Assembly (NCBI RefSeq): GCF_000972845.2
Contig: NC_040032.1
Coordinates: 20,198,248 to 20,262,247 of the forward strand
DNA length: 64,000 nt
From: Larimichthys crocea
Taxonomy: Eukaryota; Chordata; Actinopteri; Sciaenidae
Direction: 5' to 3'
Each line of letters starts with the position of its first letter. Positions within the stretch are counted from its first letter, which is position 1. The notes beneath the pieces are model-generated. The model had not been told where the DNA came from, did not search any database, and was given only the letters and a program-made list of their open reading frames with translations. A program made the translations under genes and the position numbers. Shown here piece after piece: positions 34,021 through 46,600 of this stretch.

Positions 34021-36504
34021 TGCGGCGCCTATACAAAAAATGCAATCATTTAAAACGTTAACGAAAGGAGGGGGGGAAGAACGATTCGCCCAGAAACAAG
34101 CAGACGAAAGAAAAGGGGGGGAGAAGGGCGAACAAAAAGTAAAGAGGAGAGATGAAAGAACGAGGAAGGTAGAAGGGAATAAAAGAAACACGGTCGGTGC
34201 TCATAGGTCCCTGCGGAAGGTCAGGAAAAACCGACACCGAACATTAATTTGCCCGGGGTTAAGAGGAGGAAGCAGAAGTGGGCTAGAAATGGAAAGTGAA
34301 GGTGGGGAAATAAGGTAAGAGAATAAGGAGAGGAGAAGGGGAAAAAGGGAGAGAGGAAGAAGAGGGGAAAAAGGGGCAAAAATAATCATTAGAGCTTCGG
34401 GTCCTGACCCGCTTTGGGCATGCGCGGTGGAGTGGGGAAGGGTTCGAGATAGTGATAAAGTATCGATTTGCGTCCGATTCGGCACGTAAAGAAAGAGCGA
34501 AGATAAAAGAACAACATGCATCCAATAGCGCAGGGACACAGAAAGGAAAGAGGGGGGGAAAGAAAACGCACAAGAAGGTTTTTCAGTACTTGGGCAGATT
34601 TGAGAGTGGTGTATGTTTTCCCACTTCTGCAGCACCGAGCGCAGAGCCGGGAGAAGCGATTTAAGTCTTTTTTTTTCTTCAACGCGGGAATAATCAAATA
34701 ATTTCTTTTTAGTAGGAATGCATCCGGTGTTTTTACTAACTTTAGCTCATTGTCATTAGACAGCCAAAAACCCACATAGGAAAAGGCGCAAGAAAGAAAC
34801 GCCAAAACACAAGACGAACAGAAAAGTGCAGGACAAACAACAGGGAAGGGGCAAAAAGGAGAAAGGGGGAGTGGGAATGGAGGGAAAGGCCTGTTGGCGA
34901 CCAATTGGGAGGGAAGGGAAGGAAGGAAGTCTAGGAGAGGGGGAAAGAGGGGAGCATTAACTTAGTCGCTCTTTGGTAGGTAAAGATAGTCAAAAAAATT
35001 GACAAATAAATTACAGAATGATGCATAGGATCAAGTGTTGTGGTGATGACGACATATACTGATAGCGGGGATCTTCTTACAAGGGTCACGTTTGCAGAAA
35101 TCAGAATTCTAGGGTAGACTTGTACAGAGTTTGTGAGAATAACAGATAGTGATTATATTCAAATGGTTTTGAAAGTGAAGAAGATAAGCCAGAGGGGTGA
35201 CGGTTCTGGGGGATATGGGGAAGGTGCGATAAAGGTGGATAGAGGGAAGAAAGGAAGGAAAGGGAATGGGAAGTGAGAGAGAGTGAAGATGGAAAGGGGG
35301 GAGTAGAAAAAAGAAGAAAAGAAAAAACATCTATAGTGATGAACAGGGACGGGTGTAAAAAGGACTAAAAAGACTAGAGCGATAAAAGCGGTAGTGACAA
35401 GCATCGTAGATTGGTCCGGACTCGTTAAGAGGGGCGAAGATGCATCACTTCGATATCTTGCGGTTTGTGTTCTGTACCGGAAGCGTATCTCAAAGTTACT
35501 GTAAGGCTGAGAAGAAAGGAATTTAAGTCAAAAGGGCGGGCACAATCGCAAGGGGCACGTAAGAAGCCCAGAAAGTTAAATCCAATTTATCAATCCTCCC
35601 GAGATAAACCTTCAGACGGTCATAAGACTGACAACCTGTCACTAGCCTCCCAAGCGGCACGGTTGGTCGAGAGGCCGCCAAAATTTAGCGCGCATGGCAG
35701 GCTGAATGACAACGCAATGGTGGCAGTGACATCGTCCTGGCTGGTGAGAACCACACAGGTTTCAGCGGTGTTTTGGGGGGACGGCTTCGTCGGCGTAGAG
35801 AAGAAAGGAGCGAGGTTTCGAGTGGCCCCAACAGGCCGGAGCTTCTCATTGGCGGAGAGGAAGACTGAACATTCACCATCCTGCAGCCACAGCGGTGGAC
35901 GGAGCAGAAGTGGCGAGCCCACGACCGCGAGGGCTCGGAATAACGCTGGGACCTTTGGCCGGAACACAAGGCACTTATGCGGCCTTGAAGCTCAGTCTGA
36001 AGCTGCACTCGCCCTCGGATGTTAGCACGCCGCTGAGTAACGACACAGAGTGGGTGGGCAGATAGAGGGCGTACTTGAACAAACTTTGACCGGAATATTC
36101 GACATTTCAAGATCTGCAGTCTGGTCATAGCAGGTTCTTCTGGGATCTTCAGTGCCTTGAGGGGGGAGCCTCATCTAACTCCCACACGAGTCTAAAAGAA
36201 AAAGGGAGTCCAATGAGACGTTAGGAACGCTGGGTGTTTTTGTGGGGGGTGCGTCATAACATTGGGTCTGTTGTTTTGCTGTCTACATCTTTCTCTCTAG
36301 AGTCCCCTGTAACAATCGGTTCTAGCCACGGACCCAACACCCGATAGTCCTCCCTCGCCCCCGGTCGCCCTTTTAACTCCTCGTCTCGTTTCCCACACTT
36401 GAACAACTCTCCCCCTTTTTTCTCACGAGCGGGCCGTCGTTTCTTGCGGTTCCCGGCTGCCTCATCAGACCCCGATGTGGGTTTGCTGAAGCCCTACCCC
36501 AAGT
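34021..36504. other. Low-quality or foreign-looking filler before the gap
   Basis: From 34021 to about 35400 the + strand is extremely purine-rich with many G and A runs, unlike the flanks. A weak echo of copy 2 (AATTTGCC, then GGTTAA) is visible near 34246. From about 35460 to 36130 composition changes to CpG-rich, with overlapping open frames of 186 (+), 115 (-) and 147 (-) codons and no recognised domain. From 36180 it becomes C-rich up to the gap. The block looks like poorly called read sequence plus an unidentified GC-rich piece. Confidence 0.55.
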
Positions 36505-36514
36505 NNNNNNNNNN
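36505..36514. other. Assembly gap (10 N)
   Basis: Ten unknown bases, a nominal-size scaffold gap. The sequences on both sides are dissimilar, and it separates the noisy filler from the hAT-like end and duplicate copy 2. Confidence 1.
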
Positions 36515-36534
36515 GCGGCAGTGGAAGCTGCAGC

Positions 36535-36663
36535 CACAACGTAACATATTTCTAATTAAAAAAAAGACGAAGAATCGCGATTCATTTTTTTCTCTCAACC
36601 GATGCGAGTCGTCACGCATTTGTACCGATTTTAATCGTGTCACGATGTATCGTTACATCCCTA
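36535..36663. mobile_element. hAT-type DNA transposon end (fragment)
   Basis: The sequence ends in CGATGTATCGTTACATCCCTAG, whose complement begins CTAGGGATGTAACGATACAT. CAGGGATGTAACGAT-like termini are characteristic of vertebrate hAT elements. A 12-bp palindrome, GAATCGCGATTC, lies at 36572-36583. Only one end is present because the N gap cuts off the other side. The next bases, GTCACTAT, match the start of duplicate copy 1, which lacks this element. Confidence 0.6.
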
Positions 36664-39070
36664 GTCACTATATTGATAATAAACATGAAATATTGATATT
36701 GCATTATCCACTTACGACGATATTGTGTAAATAAGCCTCCTACATCATTTCTGTTTCTTTCTGTCCATGCTTTGTGATTCACGCTCCAGCATAGTTCCAC
36801 ATGGTCAGTGTTACAGTCGAGTATAATTAATTTGCTAGAAAAGAGACAAAACACACAATAAAGGTTGATGATGAATTTGACTGGGATTTCTGTTGCTGAT
36901 TGATATCATGACAATACTGAATATGTATATATATGAATATATATTACTGAGAATTGTTTTGGCTTTAATCATGTAGTGTGACTGCCCTGTGTCACAAAAC
37001 ACTCCACAGGCACAAAAATAATATAACGTACATTGCATTCTTTTCCCTTAGTATCAACACACCATGTGAATGTGCCCTGCCTTTATATTTACAGGTCCAG
37101 ACAAGGTCCCGGACAACATATTATTTAATTAACATTAAAATCTCCTGACATTATTCTTCTCATTGAGACATGCCTGCTTCCTCCTGGCCCATTTTCAGCT
37201 TCCATTTCTTGAGCCCTGGCATCCTTCATTTCCCTGCCACTCCTTTTTGAAACATAAATATTGATTTCTTTTCTTCTTTTTTTTTTGGAAAGCTGCAGGA
37301 AGCCTGTGATCTTTGCCCTAAATCCTGCACTGTCTTTAATTGTTTTTGAATCTCAAATACTTTACAAACCTCACAGATGGCAGATACTTTAAATCGTGTT
37401 CTGTGACATCTGTTAATCTGAATGTGATGTTCATGCAGTGGTTTAGTTTTTCCCACAGCGCCCCTTGAAGTGAATGAATCTTGTCGTATCAAACTTTATG
37501 ATCATTGCTGAATGTTGACACGTAAAATGCGAGTTATGCAAAGTCTTCATTTGTGGTTCTCCAAAATCTTAGTCAGAGGTCTGTATTTTTCAGCCTTTTA
37601 TCTTTGTTGATGATAAATAATTTACACTCTCTCCACTCTGGAGAAACCAGTGTCATGCTTCACTGCTGCTCTCTCATCAGGACAAACATCCAGTGTCTCT
37701 GTGTAACCACCGAATGTTCTCCGTGGTCAGATCTCCCCCTCCCTTCCCATCTCTCAGATATTTCTGTAATGAATAAACTTTCTCACCTCTGACATTCACT
37801 CTCAAAGAGTTTGTGTTTGTCAGCACTTATGGTTTACCCAGCATCCCGCGGATCTGACTCAGTCTCTGACTCTCTTTCTCATTTAGGTTTGGAAATATCA
37901 CTTTGCTGCTAAAATCTTTTAGATATTTAGTTAGTTTGTTTGCTGCTTCGTCAATGCATACGATTTTAAAAACCTAAGGAAGTGACACAATTCAACAGGG
38001 GTGAATTACAGGGGTCATTACAACGCGAAAGAACAGAAAAAACTTTTGAGTTTGTCGTGTTCTTGTTTAGGATTTCGTTATCTTGTTTCAGATGAATTAA
38101 AACATCTCAACAAAAAAAGCTGAAGCTGCATTAAATGTGAAAATTTTTGCAAATATAGACAATGCACAAAGATTGAGTTATTCACACATGAGACGTTTAG
38201 AATAACTAGTTAGTTGGAGAAAGACTGGGAGGTTTTTATCAGTATGACTTGTAGGTATGTGGCAGTTCTTTTTACAGTGTACAGTTTATTTCAAGTAAAA
38301 ATACTAAAATGTATTTAATGTTTGCTAATGCATAAAAAACAATCAGCCAAAAAGTTAGAGCATACTATTTTTTTGACCGTTTAAGGAGCCTCTGCAGGCC
38401 TCTTAATAGCACCAAACTGTTGTTGGAGAGCAATTTGAGACAACTACAGAAGAGAGAGAACGTAGATAGAGAGATGAGATATGATGTAGAGATATAGAGA
38501 TATAGAGAGAGATTAGAGATAGATATATATCTAGATATATTAGAGATATATATATATATATATATATATGAATCTTTTAATTCCCTATTCTTCCCTCGGG
38601 TATCAGAGGGGCAAATGTATTTATTTCATAACTTCATAAAATAGTTAAAAGTTTTTCCATCATACTTTGTGTTAACATCAGTGGTTTTTAATCTGCATTT
38701 AATTAGTGTTGGCATGTAATCCTTATTTGCATCAAACCACAATATTACAGCACTAAAATGCCTTGTAAAAGCTTCGGATACATAACCTTTTTTTTTTTTT
38801 TTTTAAATCATGAGTCAAGACTTACAGACATTGCGTGACTGTACATGAATCTTGTCTTGGTATGGTCATTATCATATGTGAAGTTGCCAAACACTATAAA
38901 CTATCATCTCCTCATCTCCCTGATGAGGGCAAACTGTTAATTAATGATGAGTTGTGAAACTGTAAAGACTAACAAAAAATCTTGATGCACGACACTATTA
39001 AACTTTCTCTATCCCACTTTCTCCGTCTCTTCGTGTCCCTGAGGGTTACGAATCCAGACTTTCTTGGCTT
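36664..39070. repeat. Direct duplicate, copy 2
   Basis: Partner of 31645-34020. It runs smoothly into clean unique sequence on the right (39071 onward), so it is probably the more faithful version. It differs by the hAT end at its left border and by a GATA/AT-rich microsatellite at 38450-38569 in place of the AT tract of copy 1. No gene lies within. Confidence 0.85.
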
Positions 39071-39779
39071 CGTCTCTTACAATCTCATTTACTCCCCAAC
39101 AACACAACACTCGTTGCTCATTTCCTGCGGAATCAAAAACACAATTTAATTTGCCTCGTTAAGGCTAAATGTGGAATGTATGCAATGCCTGTGTTTGTGT
39201 GTGGATGTTTTCATGCCGCACCACAACCGCAATCAACACAAGCAGCAATAATAAGGGAGAGAGAAAATGAGAGAGAAAGGAATAATGCAGATTAATGAAC
39301 TGACAGAGTGAGATGGACAGATGTGGAGCGAGTTGGAGAGCGGCCAGAGTCTGCAGCAGTTTGCATTTAATTTCACACACTTACATTTCCTGATGGTGTT
39401 TTTCTTCCAGGGAAATACTTGATTAGTCAAGTTGTTTAATGTGACTTCCTCTACAATAACATTCAAATCAATTACAATTAAGACTATATAGATTATTAAT
39501 CAGCCTTTTATTACAGAACTAATACTTTAAATTTGAAAGTGACTTGATATACAACTGTGGATGATCAACAGTCCAGGGATCTGTTGTTGTATTTTGGGCA
39601 TAATGTGTCCACATATTTTCAATGGGAGCAATGACAGTATAAAGAATGGAGAGCGCTTGAGTGATGGCATAGGTTTCCAAAGCACTGTTTTAAATCTAAA
39701 AATATGCAACAGAGTCCAGTGCCATGTTGGATGTACTGCTTCTTCCACCTCCAAGATGTGAATCAACACCTGGGTGCTT
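39071..39779. other. Intergenic DNA, no gene seen
   Basis: Unique AT-rich sequence right of duplicate copy 2. No coding pattern. Confidence 0.5.
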
Positions 39780-40084
39780 GAATAAGTCATCTGTAACAGC
39801 ACTTATCTGTCAGTGGCGATGCTGTTAAATATGTGTAACTTTAAGCCTTGATATTATTTGAACAGGTGAGCTCTATAAAAATTCATCCTCAGTACAGTTG
39901 TCATGAACGTGGAATTAGCTATAGAAACCAAAACCGTTTTTTGTACCAGGAAGTTGGACATTTTAATACGGCTGCTCTTGGAGATTGACTTACTTCTGCA
40001 GCCTGTCTCAAGCGGCCGCCCGAGGAATAACAGTTTTTAGCACTTCCGCATGGGCTTCATTTTCCAGTACCAGAGGCTGCTGCT
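39780..40084 (+). mobile_element. Composite teleost interspersed repeat, copy B (5'-truncated)
   Basis: ATTATTTGAACAGGTGAG, AGTACAGTTGTCATGAACG and GCTATAGAAACCAAAACC align with 22955-23040. It then continues with the downstream half that copy A lacks: CAGCCTGTCTCAAGCGGCC, GCACTTCCGCATGGGCTTC and GAGGCTGCTGCTTG. Together the two copies outline most of the family. Its right end touches the Tc1 remnant at about 40085. Confidence 0.72.
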
Positions 40085-40833
40085 TGAATGGGAGACAGGT
40101 CTCGACTGCAGTCAGGCCATTTTATCACCTGCACTCTTTTACTACAAAGCCACACTGTTGTAACATGTACAGAATTTGGTTTGGCATTGTCTTGCTGAAA
40201 TAAGTAGCAGCATCCCTGAAAAAAGATGTTATCTGGGTAGCAGCATATGTTGCGTGACTATGTAGTGTTAATGATGCCTTCACCGATGGATAAGTTACAC
40301 AAGATACCACCATATGCTGGTCTGAACTTTGCGCTGGTGAATACCTGGATGGTCCTTTTCCTCCTCAGGACACAATGTGCATGATTTCCGTGATGTGGAC
40401 TCATCAGACCGTAGCACACTTCCAGAGAAGTTGATGACGTTTCTGGATGTTGCTGATGTCTGGCTTTCACTTTGTAATTGTAGTCTTGCACATAGAGTGA
40501 CAAATTGTGTTTACTGACAACGATTTTCCTGAACCATGTAGTAATATCCTTTATACATTATTGGTTTTTATTGCCGTGATGTTGGTTTTCAGTCTCGCCT
40601 TTTACATGCAAAGAGTTCTTCAGATTCTAGGTGGTGAAATCCGTAAGTTTATTGCAACTGTGTATTGAGAAGCATTGTCTTTTAACTGCTGGACTATTTG
40701 CCCATTGCCAGTTTTTTCACAATCTGGTGAACAACTGAACCTTTTATAACAAATCATGATATGCTCACCTGTTATAAATGAACCTGTTTACCTATGGAAT
40801 ATTCCAAACAGATGCTTTTTATAATCAATGCCA
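40085..40833 (-). pseudogene. Broken Tc1/mariner transposase remnant
   Basis: On the minus strand 40833 to 40085 follows the Tc1-type element of vertebrates. There is an AGGTTCAGTTGTTCACCA leader, then a degraded helix-turn-helix region with frameshifts. A middle segment (40503-40258) has YKVKARHQQHPETSS, HGNHAHCVLRRKR and GILCNLSIGEGIINTT, matching the region around the first two catalytic Asp residues. A further frame (40313-40125) reads QITSFFRDAATYF and ends VVKECR. Stops and frame changes break the gene, and the third catalytic residue is lost where the element meets the composite repeat. It cannot encode an active enzyme. Confidence 0.8.
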
Positions 40834-41460
40834 ACACTGATTCTAGAGAGGGCCTTTGGCGTTCTGTGGTTACTCAATGCCACTAAATAATTAATATTAA
40901 TTAATATCCATGGGCCATGTTTATGTTGAAAGAGTGCTTTAAATAAAGTGAAAGTGAATTCGTACACACACATACAGTGTTTGCATTTTAGTAAATACAT
41001 TTATATTAAATTTTTCTCACATGCTTCACATGTTTCAGTACTTCATGCTTCAGTTCCCTCTGAACAAACACACACACCCCCCACACACAGTCGTGCACAC
41101 AGAACCATCTTTCATGGATCATCCAGTGGTGTAAACTGATTCCCACCCAGATACAGTCAGCCTTTCAGCCACGCAGAAGGAATCTGACAGGAGTGTGAAA
41201 GTCGCTGTGTGAGGTTTAACATCGGATGAAGAAGATTACTCAGGGGGGAAAGAATTAAATGAGCACTGAAACACACAGTGTGTACAATTGTACTAATATG
41301 TGGGTGTGGGTGTGCGTGTTTTGGTGAAAAAATACCAAACATTTGCTCCTTAGATGTAAGAATTTGATGCTATTCTACCAATTTTAACACATCAGTTTGA
41401 CCTCCTGTAACTTATTATTTGACATTTTTAAGACTAAACGATAAATTTGATATGCATACT

Positions 41461-41462
<2 letters not shown>
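40834..41462. other. Intergenic DNA, no gene seen
   Basis: AT-rich, with a short CA-rich patch at 41070-41102. Nothing coding. Confidence 0.5.

Positions 41463-41507
<45 letters not shown>
41463..41507. repeat. (TG)n microsatellite
   Basis: A near-pure TG tract of about 21 units. Confidence 0.95.
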
Positions 41508-41509
<2 letters not shown>

Positions 41510-43605
41510 GCTTCTAAAAAAAGCTTTAAAAAATGCAGTATTTTTTCTCCGTCACATTGCTTGCACACATGCATCCTTTATAACTGAATCTCTGTGTTGC
41601 GAATTGGAATGAAATAAGCTTGACTCAACTTGTTTCTGAAGGTTTAATTGTGCTTTGACTACTTTATTACCTCCTGAGCTCCAGGTACTTGGCTCCCCTT
41701 AATTCTCTCAAGTGGTCTGTTGACAGTGGAAACAAGCCGGGGGAACAAACGCCAGGAGGGATCCAAGGATCTGATTGCACAGCCTCAAGCCCCCTACTTG
41801 GCTCAGACTACAATGGGCGTTTGGAGGGAAAGATGGACGGTCATACAAAGAGTTTGGAGTTTTGCCAATGTGCAAGTGCGCCTGAGGTTTCTTTAAATAT
41901 GCCTGCTGGAATGCCACCTCAGTGAGAGTATTTTCACTTTTATGAGGACGAGTGGTTTTGATTTACTTCCAAATTAGAAGTCATAGAAGGGACGGATAGA
42001 CACGGATTCAGAGAGGGTGGACTTGTGCCAGCATGAAAGTAATACTTCTGAAATTATTTACAGTTAATTCTCACACATTAATTATAATAATTTAAAGATT
42101 AAACTTAGTTGTTCTATATTTTTAATTCCATTTAAATGCTGCATTCATGTTTTTAATAAAAGATCTTGATAATCCTTACTTTGTTTAATGAAGCAGAAAT
42201 CATGATATAGCCTCCATAATTCTCAATCAGTAATCCTGTTCTGTTTTCATAGATACTACCTGTTAATCAAACAGTCATAGACTGTTGCTGTGCTAATAAA
42301 ATCATTATTTTCTGATTGTGACAACATCTATATTCGGTTATATTGACGTTTAAAACTAGTAATCGTGAGACGGATAGAGACAACAGAAACTTTACTGCCG
42401 TACAGCCTCACTGAGCTGACTTAGATCATTGTTTTAGCAGAAAGCAAACCCAAACACATTGAACCACAAAGTCCACGTTTTAAAATTTATCCACTCTGGA
42501 GACCATTTTTGAAAAAAAGCTCTGTTGTTCGGTGGAAAGAAACGGCAGCTTGACAGGGACAGAGGGCTGAAAAAGATATCTTTTCAAGTCTGACCAGCTT
42601 TGATGTGGACAGTCTTATTCATGTGCTGTTGAGCTTCAAAAAGACACCAGTGAACCACATTGTTTCACTGGGTGATATTTTCATTTCTATTTCATGAACT
42701 GAACCAGTGTTGTTCACTTTGAGTTGACCGAAAAGTGTAATAATCCACCTCTAAAAATAGTCCCCAACAAATGCTGTTTGAGAACATTTTTATTTTAAAA
42801 AATGGAGTTTAAAAAAAGAGAAAAAAGTATATTTGTGAAAAGTTTTCACAGACAGAAGTCCAAAAGTTTTAAGAAATGGACTAACACATTGTTGACATCC
42901 CCAGCCTAATACATTCAGGAGAAATTAAATTGACGCTGAGTCAAGAATTTCACTGGGTGTTTGTGCCCTATGAGGAAATTTCAGTTGACTCTGGATTGTC
43001 TCAGGATGGTTTTTATACTGTTGATGACTGAAGTATTGTTTGACATTATGAGATCGTCAATTTCACAAAGAGAGATTTCTTCATTTCTTTATTAACTGTA
43101 ATAATTAAGCCACTGATGAGATCTTGAGGAATGAAGAACCTGAAACATTTTCAGAATTATTCGGATAATGCCAAGTTATTACAGGTCAAAAAAGGTCAAA
43201 TTCTTTCCCGTTGCATCATTTTTTAATTTGTAAAGGGTACTCAAAAGTTCCATAAAACACAACCCAGATGGAGCACCAGTGACGCCAAGACCTGCAGGGA
43301 AAGCTAACGATCACTTAGTAAAGACATTTCATTTTGACAGAGGGGCAGCTCGAGAAGGAGGAGTGGTTAGAAAGAAGGGGAGGGGAGAGGTAGATTGAAG
43401 GTTAGGGTGGAGGTAGAGAGGATGTAGAGGAGGGGTGGGGGGCTAAAAAGCGAGATAGAGAGGTGGTAGAGGGGAGGTAATAGGGGAGGAAAAGGGGAAG
43501 GGGGGGGGGCAAAGCTCTTAGGGAACAAAGAGTCACTTATACAACGAGCAGCAACAGCTGAAAACATCTTTAAGCTGAGCTGGGCTGGCACTCAGCGTTG
43601 GTTTG
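41508..43605. other. Intergenic DNA, no gene seen
   Basis: AT-rich unique sequence, then a purine-rich (G and A) tract at 43331-43520 including nine G at 43501-43509. The 78-codon frame at 41689-41925 has no recognisable domain. Confidence 0.5.
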
Positions 43606-43611
43606 TGTGGT

Positions 43612-43646
<35 letters not shown>

Positions 43647-43682
43647 TTAGACCAGGGAGAATCGTTATGAATTCTCCCTGGT
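43606..43682. repeat. (GT)n microsatellite followed by a perfect hairpin
   Basis: A TG tract at 43606-43644. Six bases later ACCAGGGAGAAT (43651-43662) and ATTCTCCCTGGT (43671-43682) form a perfect 12-bp inverted repeat with an 8-base loop. No gene is adjacent, so a terminator role is not implied. Confidence 0.85.
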
Positions 43683-46600
43683 TTACTGGTGGTACATTTT
43701 GATTAACATTCAAATCTTTTATAATATAATTTAATCTATTTATTTTGCACTTTTGAATGCTTAAATTAATTTTAAAACGAGCAGTAAATGTCCTGAGGGT
43801 GGTGAAAGACAACAAGGTCATTAAATTGAAATGGTTCATCTTCCTGGGAGCAAGAACATGCTCAGAAAACGTCTCGACAGCTGACATTTTATCCTGATGG
43901 TAAACCTTGAGGAAAATTCCAAAAAGGGTCCATCTTCTAGGAAGTATCTGGGAAGAAGGTGAAGTAAATTGCACAATGGTTTCATGTCGAGTTCAACTTT
44001 GATAAGCTTAAAATAAAGAATTATCTCTCTCATGTTGAGCTCTCTCTGTAGCTGATTTTTATTCCTTCTCAGTAAAAAAGTGATTTATTTTTAGTTATTT
44101 CACTTGGATGTCTGAGTGTCACCTTACAGAATGATGTATGTGCACAGTTTGACCTTTGAAGTATGTTTTCATGTACATCTGCTGAAGGGGGATAATTTCT
44201 CTGTTCATTCTTTGTGTATTTTTTGTTTTTTTTGTGTGTTTTTTGTGGCATCACAACTAGTTTGAAAGCCAATCGTCTCCTGTGAGAATACACCTTTCAG
44301 TGACGCAAGACACCAGCAATTAATTTCTTAAAATGAACAATGTTGGTAGCAAACCCTTATCAGACTTATTATTATTCAGACTATTTTGATATGTCTTGAA
44401 ACCCAACCATCCTTCATCCACTTTTTCACATCTCCTCTCTCCACTACTCCTCGTCTCCTGTCAACTTCCATCCTTCATTCTTCAGACTCCCTTCCTCTCC
44501 TCTCATCCTGCCCTCCCTTATCTCCCACCATTGCCAGCTGTTGTTTTGGAGGTTGTTAGTGGAAGGTCTGCAGGTCAAGACCTAGGCAGGACCTCTAACA
44601 GCCTTCAGCCTGGATAAATGCAGTCATTGTGAAGGCAGAAAGTGCATGACGAACTTGTGTTTATTATTATGCATTGATTATTATTATAATAGTGTTTGGT
44701 GCACTGTAAAGAGAGACGAGGAGGACTCGAAAACAAAAGGGGAAAGATATTTGATTTCTTTTCCTTTTTATTTATTTATTTAAAACTTGAGTTGATCCAG
44801 TAACTTTTGTAAATTAATATTCAATTTTAAGTTCAGTAATTCACCTTGCACGAATTTTCCAGGTTTTGAGGGAAGAATTTTAGAGAAACGCAACACAGCT
44901 GGTCAGCTTTGGTTCTGGAGGATTTTGAAATTCAGTTTTCCTCATAAGCTGTTGTAGGAAAACCCACCACACTGAAAAGCATCACTAAATCACAGAAATG
45001 ATTCCCTTTCTTACAGGTGTATAAAAATAATAATAACAATAATAAAAATAATAAAATACTTATACATGTTGTCCACAACAAAATAAAGTACAAGTAAGGG
45101 GAGTTTGGGTTGTGAGCAAAAAGACATAAATACAAAGAGTGTCATGACATTTAACAATAAACATTTAACAAGAGAATTATGGTAGGAATTTGTTTTATCA
45201 CTATATGTTCATGTAGGATATAATTAGGTTAAAATTAGTGTACGCTTACAAACTATAACTCTAGAAATTCACCAATCATGCAATAACTCTCATGTTGGAA
45301 GTGCATTTTCTCAGAACAACTCCTTGTATAACAGTAGAGGAAACAATGTGGAGAACAATGTAAAACATATTGTCTTTTACTGTATTCAAAAAAACAAATT
45401 AGAAAGAATAAAATAAATAGGATGATTTTATCCTGATATAACTACATGTTTGGATTAAAGAAATCACATTTTGGTGTGTCATTTAGATTTTTGTGGCACT
45501 TGAAGTCTTTCCAAGCTGCAACTTCATTCGTCCTGTCATGGACAGACTGTCAACAGACATCATACTAAAAGAGCTTTTGCTGCCAAAGGTTTGTTCTTTT
45601 CCAAAGTCACTCAAACATCTTTTTCATTTCTTTTAGTCTAGTTTAATCTAGTCCTAAACTTTATTAAAAAATGAAACGACGCAGCAGCTGTCACAACGTC
45701 AGCATTTGATCCTAAATTTTGTCTGCCTGAATTTAGCGGTCTCCTGAATTCCTGAACTCTCCTGAACTCCTGAACTCCATGGATCTAACAGTATGATCAG
45801 AACCACTGTTTTGGACCAAAGATTTTACCACATTTCTCTTACGACTCTCGACTGATGTCTCAGACAGCTCAAAACCACACAGTGGAAAGGAGCTTTTAGA
45901 GCATCTGAGTTAAAGGTGGTGTTCCATCATCCATTTTGAGACATCACTGCGGCGGTAAGGACATATAGAGCTGGTATTATAAACGTAGGAGTGGTAAGTA
46001 AAAACTAGCATGAACAGGAGCTCTCTGTCCAGTCAGAAAACATACAGTTGTTTTCTTAAGCTGATGGGAGCTGCCCTAACAGAATATCACTAAATCTTGG
46101 AGAGACACTTTCAGAGCCCCACAGCTTCCAGAGCCTTGACTCAATGTGAGCTTTGTCCTCCGTATCAGGGAGGGGAAGGTGAGTCTGGGCTGTCTGAATG
46201 TTGACCTCTGAACCTAGGAGGTCACATGTCCCTGGAAGCCATTTTTGAGGCCCAAAACCACAGGGCAGCTGGGAGGTCTTCATCGCAAATGACAGTGAGA
46301 GTACAGAAATGTTACAAAAGTGTTCCTCGGAGGTCTAAATCTGAACAGCACAGTGATGTGTTCTCTCTTAACAGACAGCATTTCTGTTTGACGTGATCCC
46401 AACATTCCCACCCATCGACCCTCCACTCTACACTTTCTTCTTCTTCACAGAGGCCACATCTCTTAATGAGACATCAGCTCTTTTACATCATTGCAATGGA
46501 GATTAAAAAAAACATCACTTAGTGGATAAAACTGAACAATACATCATCAGAAAAAAGAGATTTGTGTAACTGACCATTAATATCTGCAAATATTTACGTA

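Noticed and set aside
34201..34904. Overlapping 144- and 171-codon minus-strand frames rich in Pro, Phe, Leu and Ser
   Set aside because: They arise from the purine-biased low-quality tract; no domain is seen and the sequence itself is suspect.
35465..36025. 186-codon + frame as a gene
   Set aside because: Equally open frames exist on the other strand, no family is recognisable, and it lies in doubtful sequence beside a gap; kept as a finding, not a gene.
43651..43682. Hairpin as a transcription terminator or miRNA precursor
   Set aside because: Animal nuclear genes do not use such terminators, and a 12-bp stem is too short for a miRNA precursor.
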